From the NCBI GenBank assembly GCA_035578155.1, contig JAPWDM010000001.1, positions 159,437,498 through 159,501,497 on the forward strand: DNA of 64,000 nt, read 5' to 3'. The notes under the pieces were generated by a model, which saw only the letters and a list, made by a program, of their open reading frames with translations, made no database searches and was not told the DNA's origin. This document shows positions 1 to 13,163 of this stretch, one piece after another. Origin of the DNA: Brachynemurus nebulosus. Its lineage: Eukaryota; Arthropoda; Insecta; Neuroptera; Myrmeleontidae. Position 1 is the stretch's first letter, and every line of letters begins with the position of its first letter. Made by a program: the position numbers and the translations under genes.

Positions 1-226
1 TAATGTATGTTTGCTTTGCTGATTCATACAAATTTGACAAGTACTATGGATCATTGGGGGAATTTAAGGAATCAATTAGGCGATAATGTACCATATTGCT
101 ACCTTTCTACCTTAACCTCTACAGTTTTCAACAAACACAAAAAACATTAATTACGGTATTTTCATCACTATGAATTTAAGATTACGTATGATACACTTTT
201 TGATGTCTGCTACCTATGTGGACATG

Positions 227-724
227 ATAGGCTAGGAACTTACCCTTTAAAAGGTGCTTAGAAATTGAAAAAGTGACCACGAGCGTTCTATTGGCTAGTT
301 TTTTGTTCAATCGATGCAGAATTTAAAAAAAAAATATAAATTTCAAATACAATTTTTTGATTAAGCTACGGCTTCAATGCTAAAAATTGATAAAAATAAA
401 TAATTTGACAAGTATTCTTATAAATGTTTGATTTATAAGTTAGTTATAGTTTTTTCTCTCTCTAAAAAAATGTTATAATTTTTTTTTATACCTATATCAG
501 TTATGTTTATAGAATACTACTAATACAAAATTTATACAGGTTTCTTACCTATTACTTTCATTAATTTCAACTTTTCACAGTGACGTCGGCCGGCATTTGG
601 TAAAAAAATAGTATTGGAATTTTTTTATTCCTTTTTAAATTTTAAATCGATTAAAAGAAAAATTAGCCACTAGAACTCTCGTGGTCACTTTTTATTAAAA
701 ATTAGGGTTAAGTTCCTACTCTAT
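227..724. mobile_element. MITE with long terminal inverted repeats, family A copy 1
   Basis: Left end (ATAGGCTAGGAACTTACCC) and right end (GGGTTAAGTTCCTACTCTAT) are inverted copies. The homology runs inward about 80 bp through AAAGTGACCACGAGCGTTCT and its complement near 661-690. A second copy of the whole element lies at 48846-49367. No coding capacity. No clear target-site duplication, so the superfamily is open. Confidence 0.8.
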
Positions 725-1409
725 GAAACAGACATTTAAATATTTTAAATTACAAGCTTCCGTTGTTTTTAGTAAATATGAGATTCCAGCCGACTTTTTG
801 TAGTACAGAATTATCAAGATACGAGGTTATGAAATAAATACACCGTGATATAAATCCAAGATTGGTAAAATAGACTTTACTGACTTTAATATGGTACATA
901 TCAATATACAGCGCTGGCGAACTTTAGCGTCCGAAAATTGTATCTTGAAAATAGCCAAAAACCACATACGAGGTTAAGACAGAAAGGTAGCGATATGAAA
1001 TTAAAATAAACTTGTGAACTTGTAAACGCAAAAAGTATTTTAATATACCAAATGATGGCCACATAAAATATGTACAAAACATATAAAACATTGAAGTTAA
1101 TCTCTGAATAAAATTAATTTGGTAGATTTTCCAAGGATTCAATGAGTATATCCATGCGACGAAGTGACATCTGTCTACAGTTTATTAAAAAATTGTTTTA
1201 TAAAGTTAGGGAAAGAAGGGTCTTATATTTTTCTGGCTGTTTGGCCTTATAAAACTATTTTTTAATGAACAGTATTATCCAGATGTTACTTTAAAACGTC
1301 ACCAATAGATGCCAGTACAGTTAAAAATAGGGCCGTTTGCTCAGTTGTTCAGTAGATTTACTACCTTAGTAAATTTATTTATTTTTTATGATATTGTTTT
1401 TTGATTTAG

Positions 1410-4400
1410 GTTGCAATTCTTTTATTGGATACTCAAGGAACGTTTGACAGTGAAAGTACAGTAAGAGATTGTGCTACCGTTTTCGCTCTTAGTACAATGG
1501 TTAGTTCTGTTCAAGTGTATAATATATCGGGAAATATTCAAGAAGACGATTTGCAACACCTACAAGTAAGTACAATCAACTTAACCAGTAATTCCAAAAC
1601 CACTGTCGATTCACTAATTATTTGTATATCTTTTAGTTATTTACCGAATACGGTAGACTAGCATTAGCTGACACTGGAAGAGCGCCATTTCAACGATTAC
1701 AATTCTTAGTAAGAGATTGGAGTTTCCCGTATGAAGCGGAATATGGTGCCGTTGGCGGTAAAAAAATTCTAGATCGTCGATTAAAAATCAATGACAAACA
1801 ACATCCAGAATTACAAGCTTTACGAAAACATATCACGGCGTGTTTTACAGAAATCGCATGTTTCTTAATGCCTCATCCAGGTTTAAAAGTTGCAACCAAT
1901 CCTAATTTCGATGGTAGATTATTAGGTAAAGTGTTCAATTACGATAATGCTTTGATTCAAGGAGAGGCAGTTGCGTATGTATTGGTCACACGGATATAAA
2001 AAATAATTACAAAATATTTTTCAAGTAAACAAACCATTCTATATATGCAGGGTGGCATTTTAAAAACTCTTATACCTTTTGATAAATTTTGATAAAATTT
2101 TACGATTTAGAACGGAATTTGTTGAAAACAACATAGCTTTTTTATAAAATAATATATGGGAAAAATTTTATATTATTCAAGCAGATTTCTAATTAATTAA
2201 GTTTTTATAAACATTATTTTATAAAAAGTTATATTGTTCCCAACAAGTCCCGTTCTAAATTATCATAAAAATTTATCAAAATTCACTAAGGTATAAGAGT
2301 TATTAAAATTCCGTCCTGTATATATAGAATGGTTTGTTTACTTTAAAAATATTTTGTAATTATTTTTTATATCCGTATGGCCAATACATACGCAATTACC
2401 TTCCCTTGAATCAAAGCATTAGTGTATTTTAAAATCGAATAATTTATGATGCAACTAATTTCATATTTTCATTTTAGATATCGAATCGGAATTCAAGAAA
2501 TATTTATTAATATTGGTTCCAATGCTGTTAGGACCAGAAAATTTAGTTTTAAAAGAAATAAATGGTCAACGCGTTAAAGCACGTGATCTTGTGCAATATT
2601 TTAAATCTTACATGGCAATATATAGCGGAAATGAACTACCGGAACCAAAATCAATGCTTGTCGTAAGTTTTGGTGGTTTTATTTATGTTAACACAATTTT
2701 TTGCTTGCCAGTAAGTAGGCTTGTCTAAATGTAGCTTTAGTAAGATCATGTTACAAAGTTAATTTGGCATTACAAATAATTTTACATGCCAAATCGTTAT
2801 ATTTTTATGTATCTAGTTCGAATAATTTATTACAGTTCAATCTGATTTAAATATTCATAAGAAAGCATTGTTTATATATTTGTATAGTGCACGCAAGCAA
2901 AATTGTTATTTTTTTTATACGTTTAATAGAACACGATATGTATTCACGTAATAGGCACATTGAAACTATTTGTTTGTATCATTGTGAATACTATAATTAG
3001 ATATTTATTCATGAGCTACCTTATCTCTGCCCTTTCTGCTCAAAAAAACAAAAGGTTGTCTTTTTTAGAATAACATTAGCAGATTTATCCAGCAAATATA
3101 TAGGTACGAAAAGTTAATAATTTTTATATTTGTGTTGACTTCGTCGCTATATCAACGCAAAATTTTCAATAGATGTTTTATCCGTGAGTTTCCGTGAGGA
3201 CTCATTCATACAAAAACAGTTGTTTCATATTCACCTTACTTATTGAGTCCTGAATTAGAATATTCCATTAGCTTTCTGGAATCATAGTCTTCCAAAATAT
3301 TTAGTTAAAAAAATTAGTAAAAATGGTAGTTTTTTGTATCCTTTTAAAAAAACAAATTGTTATAATATATCTGTCATTATGTATTCACTAATCGTTGTTT
3401 CCGGAATCGACTCTATATCCAAAGTTATTACATGCGAATAATTTTATCATGTGCGTGTAAAGAATTCACACTATGTACTTAAGGGACATAGTTTTTACTT
3501 CGACTCGTTATAATGAGGGCTACAATAGTTTTTTCTGTCACCGTTTGACTGATATAATTTTTTTGCACCACCGTTGAGTCTTGACTGAGATGATATTTAA
3601 AAAAATAGGTTAATAGGTTATAAGAGCATAAAAAATGAGTCCGTGTCTAATTTATTACATAATTTTATTATTATATCTATCAAAAATAAACTAAAATACT
3701 AAACCTAACGAAACCGAATCTAAGCTCAATGCTCATCTCAGTCGCAACTAATGACATCTGGCGGACGAAATATTATTAGCCCTCATTGAAATTCACTATA
3801 AGATTAATATTTTTAACCTAAGTTACCGCGAATAAAAACAAAAATACAAATTATCAAATAATAAGTCAAACAAGAAGAAACAATACCATTTTTGCTTGCT
3901 TGAACTATACCTTATTAGTTTATACTATAAATTTCAATGAATTTTTTTCTCTTGATAGGCTACAGCGGAAGCAAATAATTTAACGGCCGTAGCGGAAGCT
4001 AAAGAAGTATATCAATCGTTAATGGAAGAAATTTGTGGTGGTCCAAAACCGTACTTAAATGCTGCTCATTTGGAAGCGCAACATCTTAGAATAAAAGATA
4101 AAGCGTTACATCAATTTGATGCCAAACGCAAAATGGGAGGAAAAGATTTCAGTAAAAAATATAGAGAAAAATTAGAAAGTGTAAGGAACATTTCTCTTTC
4201 CCTAAAAACTTACCGAATTTTTTAAATATTAATTATTTTTTCTTAATTTTTAGGATATGGAAGAAACTTACTTACAGTTTTGTGCCCATAACGAAAGTAA
4301 AAATATATTTAAAGCTGCACGCACACCTGCTGTGTTTTGCGCGTTATCTGTGATGTTTTATATTATGAGTGGTGTATTTGGTTTATTTGGTATTTATTCG

Positions 4401-7400
4401 TTAGCTAATAGCTGTAATTTAGCTATGGGTGTTGCACTTCTTACATTAATGTTATGGGCGTATATCAGGTAATTATAATATCAATTTTTAAGTTTAATAA
4501 AATAGAATATTATATTTTAAAATGCATAATATGGTTCAGTGATCAAATAGTATTGAAAAATTTTATGAGTAAGGAATGATGTCACTTAGTTAGTATTTAG
4601 CGCATCCACCCAAGTATATATTTTATAAAATTACTACAGCAGAACCTCTGTTAACCGGACAGCAGTGTCATGCAAAAATTTGTCCGGCTAACAGAAGTTT
4701 CCGCTTAACAGGGGCAGAATAAATAATAGCATTAAATAATGTAGTATTCATAACTAAATTTTTAATTCAAAATTTTTTAAATTCAAATCAATTTTATGAA
4801 CGAATTTAAGTACTTATACAAAAATACAGTGTTTACAAATCCATCGTCACATTAGAATCATTGTTAACAAGTTAAAACATGAACAATTATATCTAACCCA
4901 TATATGTATACATACGCACTAGACATATTCGCGTCCGGTTAATGGAGCTAGTAATATACTTCGTCAAAAAAATATTGTGTCGCGTTCGGTTAACAGAGGA
5001 TCCGCTTAAAAGAGCTGACTGCATTGGTTTTAGTATAACATGTCACCGTCATAAAAAATTTGTCCGGCTATAGGAGGACTTCGGTTAAGAGAGGTGTACG
5101 TAATCAGAGGTTCCACTGTACATTACTTCACTTGCATAGATCTCCCCTTCAAAAAAACATGCATACTTCGTTTCAAACTAAATTGATAAATTATGAAATC
5201 AGAACAAATCGTTTGATCTTAATGTCATCGATATTTTTTTCTCATGGGTGTTAGATTAGGTTACGGTAATTTTATTAGTATTTTAGTATAAAATAACGCA
5301 GTGAATCGGGCAGTTACTTTTTTGTTTACACTCTTATATAACTCCTCGTCCCATGAAAATGTCATCTCAATCAAAAGTGACGCCCTCATTATTTGAAAAA
5401 CAACCTGTTGTATCCCAATAACCCTATCTTGATAAGGATATCGAGGTTTTGACGCTAGTTCACATAGTTATCACGTACCTAGTTGGAGAAATTCTACTAA
5501 AAACAAAAAAATTGGTTAAGAACGAGCCAGACTCGTGTAATTTCGGTTCCGTACAAGAATTTGTTATTTATTTGAAAAATATCTGCCCTGCCTATCATTT
5601 TAAACTTGAATTAATTCGATTTAATATCTTCACGTAGAGTTTTAGAGTCTCGTCTTATAATTTACCGAAAATTGTTTTTCTTCACAAACTGTTAGAAGCT
5701 AGACTAACGAAAATTATGTTTTTTCTGTAAAATATAACAATACCGTACAATGGATTGTATATCGAGTGAAAAAGGACAAAACCGATAATTTATTGTGATT
5801 ATTATAATTTATAGTTTGAAGATGGTTGTATTTGGGTTTATCATAAACTACTATTAATATATTAATAATAATTTAAGTTAATGTTCAAACTGCTAATATT
5901 ATTTTAAAAAAATGTGAAAATTATAATAAAACAGTGCAAATATCAGATCAGGTTAAGTTGTTTCAAAATTTAAATTATGTTTAGGTTCAAAAAGATAGTA
6001 AATTTCATATCTTAATTTCCTTTAATTAGTAGAAATATGTAAAATTATGTTAATTTTTTACTAGTATTCGATATATTTATCTAAATCAATAATAATCTAT
6101 GTTAAATTAGAATATAATTGGTTGGAATAGGAATGACAGTAGGAATGAATAGGGACGCTAAGAAAGCTAATACGAGCAAATAAGGGGTGGATTTAACGTA
6201 TCAGAGCTGCCTAAAGTTTTAGAAATGTCATAATGGACCATTTTCTCAAATATGTAGCAATCTGTCACCAGGGCGGCGACACAAGTATTCGAGATTACAC
6301 ATCTATAATCAAAATATTAATTTAACCAACCAAAAATCACCTTCTGTTAATTCCACTTTAGCAACGAAATTTTCCAATTCGGTTACCTAGGAATATTGTT
6401 TGTTTTTTAAGAAATTAATATTCCAACTATAGAGATGTAGTTCCGAATAACCCGTGTCGCCGCCCTGGTGTTAAACAATTTTTTTATGCAGTTACATAGC
6501 AATTTTTAAACTTAAAATTTCAATCATAGAGCTGTAGTCCCAAATTACCTGTGTCACCGCCCTGGTGTCGCGACTGTTAGATACATAGATAAAGTACACC
6601 AGAATTTTATTTCTGCAAGATAGCAAACTTCAATACATTTTTTTGACTCTCTATTACCTCTCTATGACACTGAGAACGGGGGTACAGGGTATAGATGTCA
6701 CCGTTGTCGTAATCATCATGCGTAGTACACTTGAAAAGAACAGAGATGTCACTATAATAACTTTAAATTATCTTTAGCCTTTGCCGATAATGTAGGTAAC
6801 TACTAGTAAGATAATCCACTAAAATTCTCCTAATTGCATTTTATTTTAATCAGTTTTTCAAGTTTAAAACTCATACAATAATTATAAACTCATATATTTG
6901 TTTAAAAACTCAAGTAAATTTGTTTTTATTCAAAATTATACATTAATCAAATATTTCGTAAATGAATACCACTATCACTGATTTTAATTTCTGACAAGTG
7001 TGCTCTGTTTTTCTGCAACAGATAAAATGTGTTCTAATTTTTTAATTAATTTACTGTGATAATAAAATAAGTAATTATTTTCAAATAAAAATAAAGTAAT
7101 AAATGTTAATTATACATACCTCCAATAATAATTAAATAAAATTATTAAATTTAATATTGAACTCAAAAAAATAGACGAATTACTCATAAACAATTCGAAA
7201 AAAATGAAAATTTCTTGATAGAATTTTTTATAATTGTTACTATAGAAATGTTACAAATTATAAATTTTTAAAATAATAGAATAAGTTCTATGAACAGTAA
7301 ATTCGACAGATATCCTCATATCAGCTAGTAGCACCGTCTACAATTACCAATTTTTTAAATATGTTGTGCAGTGTTACTGCACTGCCCTCTGAATTCAGTA

Positions 7401-8433
7401 CCTTAATAACCACCTGCTAAGAAAAATCCTATAATTTAAGTGAGTGCTCTTCTATATATATATATATAGTGTTATTCTCTATGGTTACATATTTTGAGAA
7501 AATGGCTCATTCAAAATACATATATTTTTTACTTTTTTGGAAATTTCATTTCCCTTCCAAAAATACTAATATTTTTGTATTATATTATATATTATCAGAA
7601 TTGAATTACTTTACTGGTTATCTTAACAAATAATTTATATTCCCCCCCTTAAAAAAGGTATAACAAATTTATCAATTGAAACAATTTAGCAAACGGAAGT
7701 TTAATACCCTTGTAGATTCATAATTTGGTCTTATAACTTCACATATTAATTAATTTTTTATTTCAAAACAGATACAGTGGCGAATTAAGAGAAATAGGAG
7801 CACAAATAGATGAATTAGCTAATTTTATTTGGGATCAGGTAAGCATCTATTATTTACTTACGTAGTTAATAAACATTAATATTATACTTAGACTCAAATA
7901 GTCTTCGTACAAAACGGATTTGCTTTAACACGATTCGCAAATTGAAAAAAAAACCACTTATTATAACACGATATTTACAATAGTGGTCCATTTTAACACA
8001 TTTCAAGTAACTTGTGTCAGTTGGTATCTTTATTTATATCGAATTTAACCCTGTCTTTTACATTCGTTCTCTACTTCGGAAACTTACACATAAAACTGCA
8101 ATATTATACGAGAGTTACTTGTAAATCAATATCTTAACACAAGATGGATGTCCCCACTGTAGCATATAAATTTGAATGATATTCTAGTCGCTACATTGAT
8201 TTCTGCTTAAACTTTAATCAAGGATTAAGAAATTTTTAACGAATAGTCAGAATAGATTTTTTTACAACATTGTTTCAAATTGAAATTTTCAGGGCATGAA
8301 GCCAATATATCAAAGTTTTGTTGAAAAAAGTATACAACATGTGACAGCGCAAGCGGTCGATTTTGCGGTAACTGGAAATGCTACAAATTTCACGTCTTCC
8401 TTTCAACCGAACGGAAAATTACATCAATCGTGA
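1410..8433 (+). CDS. atl: atlastin (ER membrane-fusion dynamin-like GTPase), 3' seven coding exons
   Basis: Atlastin is a GTPase anchored in the endoplasmic reticulum that fuses ER tubules. Seven phase-compatible exons were read: 1410-1565, 1637-1925, 2478-2662, 3959-4180, 4254-4468, 7772-7838, 8293-8433 (stop TGA). They give about 424 residues. The first exon opens inside the GTPase domain just before the G3 motif ([14 protein letters not shown]); the G4 Arg-Asp lies in FLVRDW in exon 2. Exons 3-4 carry the helical bundle region ([31 protein letters not shown]). Exon 5 holds [16 protein letters not shown] followed by two close hydrophobic segments (about residues 311-330 and 336-354), the membrane hairpin. 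Exons 6-7 encode the C-terminal cytosolic amphipathic tail. Drosophila atlastin is about 541 residues, so roughly 120 N-terminal residues, including the P-loop, lie upstream of the window. Introns contain transposons (separate entries). I see no frame break. Confidence 0.95.
1945..2421. repeat. Foldback inverted repeat filling atlastin intron 2 of the visible gene
   Basis: Left arm starts TAATGCTTTGATTCAAGG and the right arm ends with its complement, CCTTGAATCAAAGCATTA. Arms are about 210 bp each, diverged by a few percent to about 15%, with a short A/T-rich centre. An inner pair (CAGGGTGGCATTTTAA / TTAAAATTCCGTCCTG) looks like Tc1/mariner-type ends. The foldback takes up about 477 of the 552 intron bases. 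Confidence 0.8.
4637..5118. mobile_element. pogo/Tigger-like MITE with TA target duplication
   Basis: Starts CAGCAGAACCTCTGTTAACC and ends CAGAGGTTCCACTG, flanked on both sides by TA (4635-4636, 5119-5120). The GAACCTCTGTTAACCGG terminus is typical of pogo/Tigger-type elements. Internal segments around TTTGTCCGGCTA occur twice in direct orientation. It lies in the long atlastin intron (4469-7771). The element is 482 bp with no coding capacity. Confidence 0.8.
6231..6570. repeat. Dispersed repeat family B, copy 1 (CACCAGGGCGGCGACAC motifs)
   Basis: Begins TGGACCATTTTCTCAAATATGT and has three copies of the GC-rich block CACCAGGGCGGCGACAC in mixed orientation (near 6268, 6463, 6555). A reverse-oriented copy lies at 41901-42222. 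The matching far terminus (TTTTGAGAAAATGGCTCA) appears at about 7490-7508, so this copy may have been split by later insertions and originally reached there. Confidence 0.7.
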
Positions 8434-8477
8434 TTTTCTGTGTATTCTTTGTAGTTATATTTGTTAATTTGTTTCTT

Positions 8478-8488
8478 AATAAAATAAA
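8478..8488 (+). promoter_or_regulatory. Poly(A) signals of atlastin
   Basis: Two overlapping AATAAA hexamers 45-55 bases after the atlastin stop codon fit the 3' end of the transcript. Confidence 0.6.
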
Positions 8489-9280
8489 AATTAAATGTTT
8501 TCGGTATCAATTTTACAAAACATATTACTACTGATATTGCTCTCTACAGCGGCAGCTGTTTATATTGTCCCCATTTAACATTTATTTTATTATTCGTGCT
8601 TTTTAATCACCCAATTTTTAATAACTTAATTTCCCTAATTTTAAATTAGTTCGGAATTAATTCAGAAGATGTTGCACTTGTTTATTTAAATTCACTTATC
8701 AGTGATTTTTTTATTGATTGTTATAACAAAAAGTAAACGTTTTCATATTATTGTTAGTTTTTTTTCTTTTATACAATATTTTATTTATGATATATTTTTA
8801 CATATTGTGATAATACTTTGTCACTAAATTTTAAAATTTTCTTATCCGAACTCTAAAGTCTACTTAAACACAGTTGTCACCAAAATAAATATGACTGTTT
8901 TTCTAAAAAAAAAAATACGTTATTTAAAAATATTTTACTTATAATAATTTATCTGTGGTTTTAAATATTTTGTGACAAAGTATATATATTCCCGGGTAAT
9001 TCAAAATTTTTCCCTAGAATTGCTTTTTATTAAGTTTATTTAAAATTAATCGGGTGTGTATTATATTATTTAAAATTATTATATAATATTTTTTAGTAAA
9101 ATTATTATTTAGTGTAATATGGTATCAGATTTGTATGAATAACAAGTTAGCTGTTTATTGGTAAGTGACTTACGGTTACTCTATCTGGTGGTAAAAAATG
9201 AAACTACCGAAAATGGGTTATATTTTATATTAGTTGTCTGCTCTAATACTTCAAAAATTCATGTAATTTCAATTGTGAAA

Positions 9281-9461
9281 AATATTTAAAGATATAATTA
9301 CTTTGTCAAATTCACTATACAAATAATAATTTACTTAACGCTTTTTCAGTCTTGCGACCATCTTCAGAGTAGGTTCAGTATGGTCACAAGACTGAAAACG
9401 CGTTAAGTAAATTATTATTTGTATAGTGAATTTGATAAAGTAATTATAACTTTAAATATAT
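9281..9461. repeat. Near-perfect foldback hairpin
   Basis: Arms of about 85 bp: ATTCACTATACAAATAATAA on the left and its exact complement on the right, with CAGTCTTG / CAAGACTG nearest the centre. The loop is about 15 bp. No ORF. Type unknown. Confidence 0.85.
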
Positions 9462-11263
9462 TTAATATTTAAGATGAAATTTCACAAAGTAAGTCTGTCA
9501 ACAGTGAATTATTCATGTAATTTCTCTAATTTCAGTTTTAATCACCAGGTGGCACAGCCGTCATCATCGCCATATACTAATATTAATTGTTTCAGTTTAT
9601 AAATAATTCGTTGATTTAATATTTTCAATTATTAGGTCAAGAATAGGTTTTGTTGCTAGAGATACGAAGAACCTCAAATTAATTACGTCAATTCCGATTA
9701 AGGGCCTCTCTTATTTGAAAATAAGAGGCATGGTGCGTCATGTAGTTTCGCTTTCTGCGATTATTACAAAATTTCCGATAGTGATGATGACCAATCTTAT
9801 GAAATTTCCAAAGGTAGTAGGTACCCCACTGTTTAATAAATAATTGTTTATAAAAATCTCTGAATTGACAAGAAATATATTTTTTAAAAGATTTTCTTTA
9901 TATGTATCAAAATCTCATGACATATTTTGGTATAATTATATCATAATAATAATAATTACAATTTAAATAATACCAAAAAAGTATGACAATAAATTTAATT
10001 TATTCCTCGAATTGACATTTTTAAATTTTTACAACAGCTAACATGTTAATTTTCAAGAAATTCTGAACTTTGATATCTTCTCACATCTGATATCTTACAC
10101 ACAGTGATGTCACTAGTATCTCTTTTGTAATTGGTAGAATTTCAAATTTAATTTTATTAAAATATTTTTTATTTGCATCAAAACAAATACCGACAGCATT
10201 AAATTTACAAAAAGGAAAAAAAAATAAAAGTGAAAATACTTAAACTGTATATATTTTAAGTACAAAATGTATACTGAATTAAGATTGTTTCAATAATTGT
10301 AATTTAACTACATGGAATGGTGTATATTTTCGTAGAGTTTATATAACTGTTTTTTATTAATGTAAAATATGAAAATTATTATGGATTTGAGTATAAAATG
10401 TTAATTGTTCTGTCAAATTTATAATAAATATTTTTTATGGCCACCAGTTGGCGCATATCATGTTGATTATTTCTTTCTCTTTTCACATCATTAAAAGTCA
10501 AACATTTTTTACTTGGAATATTTTATGCGGCCTAACATTGTTGAATCTTTTTTTAATTTTTTTTGAAAATTCGTTTTGATATTTAAAGATCTTAAAAAAA
10601 GTATTAGACCAAATTAGTTACGTAACATCACCCAAATATTGTATAGTAATCTAGTGACTGTACATAAAATATTTTTGTTTAAAAAAAACGAAAAGCAATA
10701 GTGAACGTTCTTTTAATAAAAGAATTTGAAATTCTCCACTTTTATTTTTAAGAAAATGCAAACCGCGAGTGGCAGTACGGTCGGTAATGATCTTGTAATT
10801 TCAATTAATTGGAGTTCGGAACTTATGGTACAATAGAACGCGCTTAAGCAACGCCAGTAACAGGTTTGTTTTTACAGCAGTTAAAAATGATTTGATATTT
10901 TAACCAATACAATTTGTAATTGACAACTAATTTTAAACTATCGGTCATATTTGTTGTTAAAATGAAACCATTTAAGTGATAGACTTACGCATGCGCCGTA
11001 ATGTGGATTACTATTGAGCATGATTCATCAGAGGTACTGAAGTAAAGATTAATTTACAATTAGATATTTACATGTTGTGACGTGTCTAGAGTGGGCGTGT
11101 TTTTGACAATATGTAATATTCAATTAATTAAACAAACAATATTAATATAATTTTAAAAAAAAAATATTTTTTGTATGGTTATAATTTAATACAGTTTAAA
11201 CGAGACTGCGTTAAACTAAGAATTTTCAATTTCAATGTAATATGGTTTTTGGGATAATGTAAT

Positions 11264-11694
11264 AATTTTAACAAATTTTTTAAACCTGAGTTCCCAAATA
11301 ATTTAGTTACTAATTTATCCAAGGAGATGAAGGATTAGAAATAATACTCCGACTATCTTCCGTAGAATCCATTGTTTCTTTATTTTTGTCCAGAAATTTT
11401 TCGGTATATTTTATACCTTCTTCAGTGGCTACAAATATTGTATTTGTACAATATTTGTAGTTAAATACAATATAAATGTTAAATACAATATTTTTAGCCA
11501 CTGAAGAAGGTATAAAATATAATTTTAAATTAGTTCGGAATTAATTCGAATACCGAAAAATTTCTGGACAAAAATAAAGAAACAATTTATTATACGGAAG
11601 ATAGTCGGAGTATTATTTCTAATCCTTCATCTCCTTGGATAAATTAGTAATTAAATTATTTGGGAACTCAGGTTTAAAAAATTTGTTAAAATTT
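11264..11694. repeat. Large foldback, arms about 190-210 bp
   Basis: Left arm TTTTAACAAATTTTTTAAAC...CCACTGAAGAAGG complement is repeated inverted on the right. The right arm carries an extra run of about 20-25 bp (TTAGTTCGGAATTAATTC) absent from the left. That same run also occurs near 8646 just after atlastin. The centre is about 11460. The small ORF across it is an artefact of the symmetry. Confidence 0.85.
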
Positions 11695-11887
11695 TCAATT
11701 TCATTACCCATAGTTTTTGTCTACAAATGCATACATCGAGTTTCACGAGGTTAAGAATATACAATGCATTGTACGTTGTGCTACGTCAGCAAATGACGAC
11801 GAGTTTACTTCCGAGTTTACAAATTAAAATGTTTTTTATTATCACCACTAAGTTTTCGTATAGAAATAGAAAATAGAAAAATACATA

Positions 11888-11964
11888 ACCTTTTTTTGCG
11901 GTCATTTTTTGTGCTACTTGCAGGAAGGTATTGTACAAAACCGACCGCATAAAAAAAGGTTGAG
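11888..11964. repeat. Short inverted repeat
   Basis: AACCTTTTTTTGCGGTC and its near-complement GACCGCATAAAAAAAGGTT flank about 40 bp. Confidence 0.6.
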
Positions 11965-12183
11965 CTGTTTGAAAAAAAGTATTTAATATTTACGTTACCC
12001 GCGTATTCTTATTGTTGAGACATTTTGTGTATTATAAGTTAATTTCACTTGCTAATTAGCATGTATTTCATATTTGTATCAACATAATCATTCTTTCCTA
12101 AATTGGCAGCTACTAATCAATCATGCGCAATAATAATTCACACTAGAAGAAAAATATTTTGAATTTTAATTGTAATTAAAGTC

Positions 12184-13163
12184 ATATCGTCCCTCCAATT
12201 CAACAGTGAGATATTGTCAAAATAGCACTATTGAGAAAAACAGGATTAAAGTTTTCGAGTTTTTTCAATTTATAACAACTTCTACTTAAATTAATTTTTA
12301 ACTATTTTAACGCTTTTATAAAGACTAAAATTATATTTTCTACTGTCGTTACTAGTTTTAGGAACATAAATTCGAACCTTTGAATAATTATAGCAATTTT
12401 ATTGTAATTTTATTATAAATATCCCAGTGTTACATTTTAAAAATTTACAAAAAATGTTAATTTATAAGAAAATATCCCAAAGTTCTGCTAACTTATATTA
12501 ACAACTTCGATACAGAAATTTAAATAAACAAAAAAATAATAATTCTAATTTAAAAATATAAATTATTAGTTACTAATACTAAATTATTAGTCACTATTAC
12601 TATTATTATCTTACAACTCATTCTTAGATTTACTTGTTATTAAAATTTCATAAAAATTGAGGTATACGCTTGGTAGTCTGATTTGGCTAAACTAGGACTA
12701 AATTTAATATTTTCTTACCACGAGAAACCATTTTCGCATGATTTTTAAATCATGGTTATAAACTGGTTTCTTAAAAATATTGCTTAATGCTAAAATAAAA
12801 TTTGTTAACTTACCAATTTTAATGAAATATTCTTCATTTATGTTCTGCAAGTTCAAAAAACTTTGTTGTATTACAGAACAACATCGTGTAAATATCTCAA
12901 CGTAATACCAAATAAAAATATGTAATATCATTTTCTCCAATCGAACATTGAGATATGGTCAATATCTCAGTGTTCGACTTAGAAATATGGACAATAGTAC
13001 TTCGTTGAACACTGGTTTTTCTGTCATAACTTTTTAAATATCAAACGGACAATATTCTTCAGTACATCATTTTAAAGTACTCGAAAAATGGAATACGACA
13101 GCGTCAATAACTCAATATGGCCATTTTTGAAGATATCCCACTGTAGCATTGGAGGGACGATAT
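12184..13163. mobile_element. DNA transposon remnant with 31-bp terminal inverted repeats
   Basis: Left ATATCGTCCCTCCAATTCAA and right GCATTGGAGGGACGATAT match in inverted orientation over about 31 bp, including an ACAGTGAGATAT / ATATCCCACTGT continuation. Inside, a palindrome (CGAACATTGAGATATGGTC and its complement, about 12942-12976) repeats the subterminal motif. 980 bp, non-autonomous, superfamily not determined. Confidence 0.75.

Noticed and set aside
1926..1998. Read-through of atlastin exon 2 into [14 protein letters not shown]
   Set aside because: It is the left arm of the intronic foldback; the exon after the intron restores the known atlastin sequence in phase.
11310..11501. 63-residue minus-strand ORF
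   Set aside because: Spans the centre of a foldback; a symmetry artefact.
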